Source: Drechmeria coniospora (Eukaryota > Ascomycota > Sordariomycetes > Hypocreales > Ophiocordycipitaceae). Taken from it: a DNA stretch of 64,000 nucleotides. The notes beneath the pieces were generated by a model, which did not search any database, was not told the origin of the DNA, and worked only from the letters and a program-made list of their open reading frames with translations. Below are positions 55,915 to 64,000 of the stretch, one piece after another. The stretch spans positions 11,776,520-11,840,519 of the forward strand of contig NC_054389.1 in assembly GCF_001625195.1 (NCBI RefSeq). The letters run 5' to 3'. A program made the translations under genes and the position numbers. The stretch's first letter is position 1, and each line of letters opens with the position of its first letter.

Positions 55915-56075
55915 CGACAGGCTCGGGTGCGAGAAACGAACGGCGACGACAGGCTCGAGTGCAAGAAAGGACGGCAGACTCGGGTGCGAGAAACGGACGG
56001 CGACGACAGGCTCGAGTGCAAGAAAGGACGGCAGACTCGGGTGCAAGAAACGGACAGCAGGACTCGAAGTGGAAG
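55915..56075 (+). repeat. 57-bp tandem repeat upstream of carrier gene
   Basis: About 2.7 units with the core ggctcgagtgcaagaaagga and a partner gactcgggtgcgagaaacgg, 57 bp in period. It reads as RFSHPSLPSFLALEPVVAV repeats in the carrier's upstream frame. Confidence 0.9.
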
Positions 56076-57853
56076 TCTTTGACGGGCCATCAAGTGGGCA
56101 CGTGAAGAAGTGCTTGCCCACCACCGGCGTCGGCAGAGGGACCAGGTACTTGGTATTCTTGTACATGTACAAATACGGAGTAGGGAGTAGGGAGTACGGG
56201 GGATTTTAATCACAGTAATTAATTAAGAGTATTTACTTGCATGTGCAAGTACAGTACGGAGTACCTCGTACCTAATGGGACCGTACAGTCGCAGGTTCTG
56301 TACAGTACATGCAAATTACACTACAGCACTCACGCTGGACTTGTATAGGTACTTTTGTTGCTGCACGTGCGGAGTACCAAGGAATACCTGCATGCAAGTG
56401 TGCTCTGTACCTGCAGATTGCACTGCATGTAGATGTACATGTGCAGCATGTACTGTGGCACAACAGGGCACTCGCTCGGAAAATTGTTGCCCCGTATGGT
56501 CCGGCTTGGAATTTATCAACGTGCACGTGCTCCCTCCCAGCCCTGTCTACCGTCATGACAGCCATCATGACAGCGGCGGCGCCTTGTCTTGCTCGGTCAA
56601 CTTTGTCCGTCGCCTCGTTCTCTGCTCCGTCAGGCGACTCTGGGGGTGCAAGCAAGACGGCCGATTCCATCTACGACCGACAATGATCGACCGGCAAGTG
56701 CGCAAAGCATCACGAGCGAACCGCGTCTGCCGTGCGCGTCTGCCGTGCGCGTCGGCCATGGCTGCTTTTTGCCTGTCGACGTGCTGCTCGCGGCATGCCG
56801 GCGTCCCAAGTCGATCGCCAAGGACTGTCAGCCGTGGTGTTTACACGCCGTCGACCGGCATTCTTGGCTCCTCCCGAATTGCCGTGCACACCATGACCAC
56901 TCCGTGCCGCATGGCAAAGGCAAAACTGCCGTGCTGCCATGGCGAGTGGATCGATGCCATCGTCCATCGGATCCGTAACCGACGACGCATCCTCCACGGG
57001 GCCGCAGCAAAATGCAACGCCGTGGACCACCATTAGTTGCCCTACTCGGTACCTATACATGCATGCGCCCACTCGGACGCTTGCATGCTTGCGTACCTAG
57101 TACATGACGCATAGCTTGTACGCCCAAGTAAGTACACCCACCCACCTACTGTACTTATATGTGCACCTCCTGTAGGGACGTGTGCTGTAGCCGCAACGAC
57201 CTACAGTGCTGATGCCATTGCTTGCACTGCTCGGCCAACATGTGTGCATCGGCGACTTGGTCTTTGCCGACGCCATTGCTCATCGTCATCCCCAACGCCA
57301 TTGTTCATCGTCATCCCCGACGGCCTTTGCATCGTCGCAGTCGACGACAGGTCAGACGCGACGAGACGGGCAAAGGCCCGACGCAGACGGCAAATCCAAG
57401 GGCGTCTGCGGGCGGTGTCACAGCTTCGTTGTTGTCTCACGAGCTGCTGCGCGGATCCGGTTATGCTTACTTGCTGTACGGACAAGGTAATAATAATACA
57501 GCGTCCAGAATACAGAGCACGCTTGCGCACCGTTAGCGTCCGAGTACCTGCGTATTCGTACCCCCGCCTGCGATTTGCCGCATTCCCCGACACCCCTAAA
57601 ACCCCTAATCCGGTAAAGGTGCCGCATTCGATGCCCGATGAAGAAAGAAGCGGCATGATAAAACAGACTAGGCCTAGTGTGGCCGGAGGGCCATGAGAAC
57701 AGTGTACAGGCACAAGTATCGCCGTGGACTTTTTTCGTCGAATCAATGACGTACAGCTCGGCCAAACCGTCCTTTCATTGGCCGCCTTTCGCGTAGGGGT
57801 CAAGGTTGCCCGACGAGCACTTGCACCGATTGCCGGGCGCCCAACCTCTGCGT

Positions 57854-58051
57854 ATGTGCAGAGCATGTACAGAGTGTGTACAGAGCGTGTACAGAGTGTG
57901 TACGGAGAACAGAGTGTGTACAGAGTGGGTACGGAGAACAGAGTGTGTACAGAGTGTGTACAGAGTGTGTACAGAGTGTGTACAGAGTGTGTACAGAGTG
58001 TGTACAGAGTGTGTACAGAGTGTGTGCAGAGTGTGTGCAGAGCATGTACAC
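57854..58051 (+). repeat. 11-bp minisatellite
   Basis: The unit tgtgtacagag occurs about 16-18 times, two of them with a tacggagaaca variant. 11 is not a multiple of three, so its ORFs cycle through CTECVQSVYRV peptides and are artefacts. Confidence 0.95.
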
Positions 58052-58548
58052 TGCTATCCTTGCCCAGCAGTAGGTGTCCTTGCCCGGCAGTAGGTGTCCT
58101 GGCCCAGCAGTACTGGATAGCTGTAGGTGTCCTTGCCCTGCACGCGTCCTTGCCCAGCAGTCGTTGTAGGTGTCCTCAACCAGCAGTTGGCGCCCTCCCG
58201 GTGCTGTCAGTCCCCTGCAGCACCTGGAGGTGTCTCGGCCGGCTTCCACCACCCTCTCCCCTCCATGGCCTCTTGAGACAGTCATCTCTGGGGCTCAACC
58301 TCCCGTCGACCATACATCTTCCACCCCCTCCCCCCTCCCCCCAATCGATGTGCAGTTTGTTCCTCATGCTGTCGTCGTCGCCCAGCACCTCGCCGCCTCT
58401 CCCTCCGTCCCCCCTTCATCCACCGCATCGTCCATGACCGGATCCCCGTCGAAGCCGTGCTCATGATTGATTCGCCTCGACGCCGCCCGCTTTCGCCATC
58501 GTCGCCGTCGTCCTAGACCGCTCTCCACGTCGTCCGAGCCTCTTCGCC

Positions 58549-59821
58549 ATGGGCCGGCACGGTGCTCGCCACACGCGGCTGGCCGTCGTCGCCGCCGCCT
58601 CGGTCTTGATGCTCTACGCCTTCCTCGCTCGCAGGGGAGCCCGCCTCTTGGATTGGGCGCCCGGCCATGGGATGGGAAGCAGACGGAGCCCTGCACCGGA
58701 GGCCGTGCCTCGGCCGCCCAGGCTGACGGACGAGTCCATGTATCCGTCTGATCTCGACCGCGTCACCAACAGGACCCTCGGTTTCGAAAAGATCATGGTC
58801 GTCGGCCTTCGCGAAAGAAGCGACAAGCGGGATGCCATCGCCCTCATGGCCTCGCTGACCGGCATCGACGTTGACTGGGTCGACGGCGTCCCGTCCTCGT
58901 CCATCTCGGAAAAGGCAGTTCCCTTTGGCATCGACGTCGACCGCGCAAAGGACAACTTCCTCGGCAGCTGGAGAGGCCACATGGATGCCATCCGACGGTA
59001 AGCATGCCGTCACCGACGCCGAGCCCTCGCCCCCCCCCCTCGACGCTGACGCCCCTCGACGCTGACACCCCTCGGCCCGCAGCGTCGTCGAGATGGGCTA
59101 CTCGTCTGCCTTGATCATGGAGGACGACGTCGATTGGGACGTCCACGTCAAGTCGCAGCTCAAGGCCGTCGGCATGGGCGCCCGGGAGCTGTTTGGGGAG
59201 TCTTCGAGGGCGCCGCACTCCCCCTACGGCGACACCTGGGATGTTCTGTGGCCCGGTCACTGCGGCGAGCTGTTTCCCGAGTTCCTCGACGAGAATCTCC
59301 ACCTTGACGAGGAGCAAATGGCCAAGATCACGGCCAAGTACATCGTCAGCAACGACGAGACGGTGCCGCCCTACCGCCACGTCTCCGATCTCGTCGACTG
59401 GTCCGCCTTTCCGCCGCTGACGAGAATCGTCCACCTGTCGGCCGGCCCCATCTGCACCTTTGCCTACGCCGTCTCCCAAGCCGGCGCGAGGAAGCTTCTC
59501 CACGCCCTGAGCCTCGAGGGCCTGCACATGGCCTTTGACAACTCTCTCGCCCAAGTCTGCCGCGACTCCATCCACGACTTGGCCGTCGGCAGCACGGGCG
59601 GCTACGACATGAAATGCGTCAGCGTCAGCCCGACCATGATGTTTCACCACCGACCTCGAGGCCGCATCGCCGGAGATAGCGACATCCAGTCCCCGGGCAA
59701 GGACGGCGGCGTTCGCGAGAAGGGCATCACCGAGTCCATCAAGTGGAGCGTGAGGCTGAACTCGAAGAACATGCTGACCGGTCGGCCGTTGGAGTCGCAG
59801 TATGAGGGCGAAGCAGCATGA
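58549..59821 (+). CDS. Glycosyltransferase family 25 protein
   Basis: Type II membrane glycosyltransferase of the secretory pathway. Two exons, 58549-58997 and 59083-59821 (85-nt intron, GTAAGC donor, CCCGCAG acceptor), give 395 aa. A short basic N-tail and one signal anchor (LAVVAAASVLMLYAFLA, residues 11-27) precede a stem. The GT25 domain starts at FEKIMVVGLRERSDKRDAI and includes NFLGSWRGHMDAIRRVVEMGY, formed across the intron. The metal-binding acidic motif is in LIMEDDVDWD (about 161-170), and GPICTFAYAVSQAGARKLL is conserved downstream. The donor and acceptor sugars are unknown; fungal members are mostly uncharacterised. Confidence 0.88.
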
Positions 59822-60174
59822 GCACGCACGTGCAGGCACCCACACGGGTGGCTCCCAGGCCATCATCCTCATGGCCCGTGGCCCGTGGCCATGACGAAGA
59901 GAGTCCGACGCATCATGGAAGAACGGATGGATGCCGTATGCATGTGACGTCGGGACTTTGACCCTCCCCACCGTCGAGCCGCGGTCTCGTGCGAGTGTGC
60001 GATTTCCATTCCGCACCAACCCGTTCCACCTACGGTAGCGCATCCTGCCCTCTCCTTGGATAACGAGCGGTAGGCTGGATTACGTTGGAAACAGAAGCAC
60101 GCTACGCCATGTCTCGGCATGGAACGGTACGATATGTATGAGTATATGAGGATGAAGCATGGATGAAGAGGCAG
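59822..60174. other. Convergent spacer GT25/RSC gene, left part
   Basis: Probable 3' flank of the GT25 gene; nothing recognised. Confidence 0.35.
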
Positions 60175-60672
60175 GCAGATGCTCCACAGCGCTCTGCTTT
60201 GCCAAACCCTTTCGAGAGGAACCGACTGCTGTTGGACGGATGTCGTTTTGCCGTTCCAAGCAGACGCGGGACTTTCAATAGGCGTACATACGGGTATAGA
60301 ATGTATAAAGAGCCATGCAGATGCTGCGCAGCGCTCCATGCTGCCAAGCTGTTCCGAGAGGATTCTACTGCAGCCGGACGGACGTAGTTTTGCTTGTTCT
60401 CAAGTAAAAGTAGAACTGCGACTTTCTATGGTATACAAGGATCTAGAATGTATAAAAGGGGTCATGCATACAGATGCTGCGCAGAGCTCCATGTTGCCAA
60501 GCTGTTCCGAGAGGATTCGACTGCAATCGGCCGGCCGTAGTTTTGCTTGTTATCAAGTAAAAGTTGAACTGCGACTTGCAATGGTATACAAGGATCTAGA
60601 ATGTGTAAAGGGGTCATGGATGCAGATGCTGCACAGAGCTCTGCTTTGCCAGGCTGCTCCGAGAGGATCCTG
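60175..60672 (+). repeat. Four tandem ~143-153-bp units
   Basis: The anchor cagatgctgc(gcag) recurs at 60175 (diverged), 60318, 60471 and 60623. Each unit has a gccaagctgttccgagagga block, a gtagttttgcttgtt block with caagtaaaag, and a tatacaaggatctagaatgt block. It lies just past the 3' end of the RSC gene. Confidence 0.9.
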
Positions 60673-60784
60673 ACGTTATGTTTGCTTCTCCTCACATCGG
60701 CCCGTGACTGTACATGGTCCGCCAAGACCTCATGGCAAATCACCATACCACTGCCACCACCGATGGCCTATCGGTAATCCCACG

Positions 60785-63700
60785 TCACATGCGTCGTACG
60801 GTGCCTTCGTCGGCAGCAATGCTCCATCCGTCCAAGCCGGCATCGGTTCGCCACTCGTCGACTTCCTCCTCCAACCGTTGGAACCAGCGGCCAATGGCGC
60901 CCGCCGCCTGCAACATGACGGCGTCTGCCCGAGTCGAAGTAGGGTGCTCGTCGAGCGCGACGCGCTTCGCAGACGCCTCGTGCGCCCTTGCTTCGTCTCG
61001 CGCCTTTCGCTTCCTCAAACGTTCGCTGCGCCAGTCGTCTCTGCCGGACAGATAGCGGATGCTGTGTCCGAGGGCGGCGCCGCGGGGGGACAGGCCGCCG
61101 CGTGGGCGCTCGAGTGGCGGTGCAGTGAAGAACAGGATCCGTCCCGCACCGTCGCGCTGGAAGCTTCGACACAGCTCGGGAGGCAGCAGCTCGTGAACGT
61201 TGTCGGGAAGAATGTACACCTCCGGCGGTCGTGGTGGATTGTACACGTTGGCGTGCGGCGCGGAACCTCCCGCAGCCGGAGTCATCGTCGACGCCCCCCG
61301 CGGCATGTGCGGCACGTTTCCCGGCGTGTAGTTGCCAGGGAGAGGATTGTTCATCGGCGGCGGTGCGTGAGCCGGCATCACGGGCGATGGCATGTAGGCG
61401 GGTGCGTAGTTTTGCGGGAAGCCGGCTTGCTGATGCGGCTGGTACTGCACCGGCCGCATCGGCATCTGGGCAGCCGGCATGATGTGATGAGCTTGGTGAG
61501 GAATCGGCACCGGCGTCTGGTGCATCAACGGATGGCTGCCCATCGGTGCTGGCGTGCCCGGCAGAAAGTGAGGCGCCGGCTGGACGTTGCCGTAGTGGCC
61601 AGGAGCCGGCGACGGTCCGGGTCCTTGAAAGTGAGGCTGGGCCATGCGAGCGGAATGATCGGCGAATTCACGCGTCGCCGCCGACATCGACGACCGTGGC
61701 AGGGAGTCGAGTGGCGCGTCAGGCCCGGCAGCAGGCATCGGTCGTGGTGGTGTTGCTTGCGGCGGCGGCGACTCCTGCGTTGGCACGAAGCAGGTCAGCG
61801 ATTTCAAGGCAGCAAGCAAACGCAGTGCGGTGCAAGGGTTGGCGCACACGGAACGGCGCACGACGAGGGGGATCGAAAGCATCTACTCACGTTCGGCCCT
61901 GGCCGGAGCCTGTGCACTGCCCCGACAATCGGCGGAGCGTTGGGACTGCCCCAGGTCGGCTTCGGCAGGGGATCCGTCTCCTTGGCGTCCTCGCGAAGGA
62001 GGTGCTTGATCGGGCTGGGCACCTTTCTCATGCGCCGTGGGCTGTCAAACAGGTCCATCTCGTAGTCCCTCTCGCGCACCTCGTCCGGCACGCAGCTCGC
62101 CCACGTCTTGATCTTGTTGAAGCGGAAATTGTCCTCGTTGTACCTCGACTCGCACACGTACACGTCCTTGTCCGGCGGGAAGGCACGGGGTCGACCTCTG
62201 TTGAAGCGCGTGACGAACATGACGAAGCAGCAGTCGAGCACCTCTCCGATCTGGTGGTCGCGGTACTGCCCCGTCTTGACCACCTCGCGCTCGAAGAAGT
62301 GCTTCTCGTGTCGATGAACCGTCTGCTCCGGTCGGTAATACCAGCAAGCGTTGATCCACTTCTGTCCGGCGCGATCTTGCCACGTTCGGAATATCTGGGC
62401 GACGATGGGCTTCGCCAAATCGTTGGGGTTGCGGATGTGCACCCAATCGCCTACCGAGCCATCCACGTCAGCGCAACGTCACGGGAGATGGGGTATGGAA
62501 TGCCGAGGCCGCGACGTACCGACTCTCCACACTCGTCCGTTGTGTTCTATCTCGCCGAGCGGAAGCTTGCCGTCCTCGTCTCGAAAGTCGTCATCCGGTT
62601 TGGCCTTTTCCATCTCGGCCAGCTCTCGCGCCTCGCGCTGCAGCTCCACGGCGGCTTGATGGACCTCGGAGTCGTCCTCGTTGTAGAGCTTGGCATTCTC
62701 AAACATGAGCTCGACGTCGGCCATGACGTCGTCGACGGTTCGATACTTCTTCCTCTTCGCCTTCTTCTTGATGTTGTCCAAGGCGATCGGTTGCGTGATG
62801 GTCTGGTAGTAATCAGGGACCAGGGACTTGTCGGGAAGCCTCTCGAACGGCAGGATGAGCAGCCCCCCGTTGGTGTTTCTGGGCTTCCTCAGCCCCTTCA
62901 GGATGGAAGATATGCGGGCTTCCATCGGCGTCAGCACCATCGGCGGGCGGCCTCGCTTCTTGTGGCCGTCGTCGTCCTTGTCGTCGTCGCGGTCCCGTCG
63001 AACGGAAAAGGATCGGTCGCGGTTCCGCTCTCGCCGGCGTCGGCGCCGCCCTCCCCCTTTGTCGTCGTCGTCGTCGTCATCGTCGTCGTCGTCGGATGAC
63101 TCGTCGTCGTCGTCGTCCTCATCCTCTTCGTCATCGTCCTCGTCATCTTCCGCATCTCCAACCTCGGACCCTCGAGAGGACGACTCCTCGACCGGCGGCA
63201 ATTCGCCCAAGTCGGGTAGCTTGGCGTCGGCCTCGGAGATGTGGCCTTTGCCGACTAATTTTCGGAGCTCTTCCTGAAAAATATCTCGCAGCCGCACGGC
63301 GGCGCTGAATATGGGAGCGGAGGGCCGGTTGTACACTTGTGCGTTGTGGCAAATCTGGGCGACGTCCTTGACAAATTCAGAAACGGACGTGTACAGCTTT
63401 CTTTGCAGTTTCCCCTGCATCACGGCGTCAGCAAAAAATACCGGAGAGCGATCGGCTTGCGCGACGTACCCGGATCGTGCTGAACGCGACTGGTTCGGCG
63501 ATGACTTCAAAGTAATCGGGAAGGACGCGGCGGTTCGGTATGCGTTGAAAACCAGCCGCAAGCTCCTCGCCCCTGCGCGGTTCCGTGCCCGTCAGCGGTG
63601 TCCCCCGAGATGCGGGGAGGGGCAAGTGCGGCCCGGGGAAGCCTACTCTGATTCCACGGTGCAGAGGTATGTGGTCATCTTCTGAATGATTTGAAACATG

Positions 63701-63921
63701 CCGGGGCTGTCCTCGTCCTCGTCGTCACCGTCCTCCTCTTCCTCCTCGGCATCGCTCGCCGGCTGCTGCGGCTCGTCCTTTTGGGCCTCTTTCCGGTCCG
63801 GACTCTGGTCGTTGTCAGGTCCCGCAGGCTCCGACGCATCTTTCATGTCAACATCGTGATCCGAACTCGCGTCTTCCGTCACGTTGGGACGCTCCATTGC
63901 GGCGGGAGGGCTTGCAGACAT
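60785..63921 (-). CDS. RSC1: RSC1/RSC2-type bromodomain-BAH chromatin remodelling subunit
   Basis: Subunit of the RSC nucleosome remodeller; reads acetylated histones. Five exons, 63921-63647, 63572-63470, 63414-62520, 62450-61891 and 61774-60785 (introns 74, 55, 69 and 116 nt), give 940 aa. Bromodomain 1 (about 75-190) is assembled across exons 1-3 (RVLPDYFEVIAEPVAFSTIRG, QICHNAQVYNRPSAPIF). A long Asp/Ser tract and basic RRRRRRERNRDR stretch follow, then an AT-hook-like KKRGRPP. Bromodomain 2 has SLVPDYYQTITQPIALDNI and MFENAKLYNEDDSEVHQAA. BAH (about 425-545) starts GGDWVHIRNPNDLAKPIVAQIFRTW. The tail is Pro/Met-rich and ends in a conserved VYILPDNVHELLPPELCRSF segment. Filamentous fungi usually have one such gene for yeast RSC1 and RSC2. 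Confidence 0.95.
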
Positions 63922-64000
63922 GTTGAGCCTTCATGAGAGCGCCAAGGTCGCGTCGGTAATCAAAGGTCGTCGTGATGAGGTAGCTTGTGGCATCGACTGG
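63922..64000. promoter_or_regulatory. Start of RSC-subunit upstream region
   Basis: 79 bases before the start codon at the window edge; no motif assigned. Confidence 0.3.

Larger units (their letters stand above)
55789..58548. other. Spacer with several short repeats
   Basis: Carrier promoter at the left, GT25 promoter at the right. GTAC words at 56165-56480 include gtacggagtac at 56254-56264. No gene recognised at 56270-57850. 58066-58190 has irregular ccttgcccagcagtaggtgt units; 58290-58350 is C-rich. Confidence 0.4.

Overview
The window is a nuclear segment of a filamentous ascomycete, most likely a sordariomycete of the order Hypocreales. The evidence is short introns (47-121 nt) with GTRNGT-type donors and CTNAC branch sites, GC-rich genes, fungal-specific families (Pth11-like CFEM receptor, secreted subtilase with PA domain, fungal Ras-GAP with Sec14/PH region) and chromovirus debris. 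The species cannot be named from the sequence alone. Splice joins were read by eye; every multi-exon model below is frame-consistent.

Left part (1-16.9 kb): RNase H2 subunit C (1080-1688, -), ESA1/KAT5-type MYST acetyltransferase (2384-3956, -), REX4-type exonuclease (4638-5621, +), GH125 exo-alpha-1,6-mannosidase (7233-9030, +), POL32 DNA polymerase delta subunit (9999-11598, -) and a secreted subtilisin-like protease (14009-16847, +). Several are nuclear DNA, RNA or chromatin genes. The spacers carry AT-rich stretches made of GTAC/TACGGAGTA words.

17.5-22.2 kb is a nest of retrotransposon remains. It holds three copies of one ~200-bp LTR with hairpins, a second LTR type preceded by a polypurine tract, a chromodomain/integrase tail, two copies of a Cys-rich 'MPCSFC' ORF (one intact, spliced and antisense), a 258-aa membrane-anchored ORF and a small Cys-rich ORF. 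RAD18 (22458-23758, +) and a CHMP7-type ESCRT-III gene (24203-25624, -) follow as a convergent pair.

25.6-34.4 kb is almost gene-free and consists largely of tandem repeats: four ~185-bp units, nine 24-bp units and a ~2.5-kb degenerate minisatellite. It holds one small secreted Cys-rich protein gene (28926-29183). A CFEM-domain receptor lies at 34447-35934 (-).

37.4-46.0 kb is one 12-exon gene for a neurofibromin/IRA-type Ras GTPase-activating protein of about 2594 aa. After another repeat-rich spacer come RIB3 (48877-49638, -), an MFS antiporter-like transporter (50886-52658, +), an unrecognised ORF (53193-54305, +), a mitochondrial carrier (54889-55788, -), a GT25 glycosyltransferase (58549-59821, +) and an RSC1/RSC2-type bromodomain-BAH remodeller subunit (60785-63921, -).

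No rRNA, tRNA, CRISPR array or prokaryote-type element was recognised.
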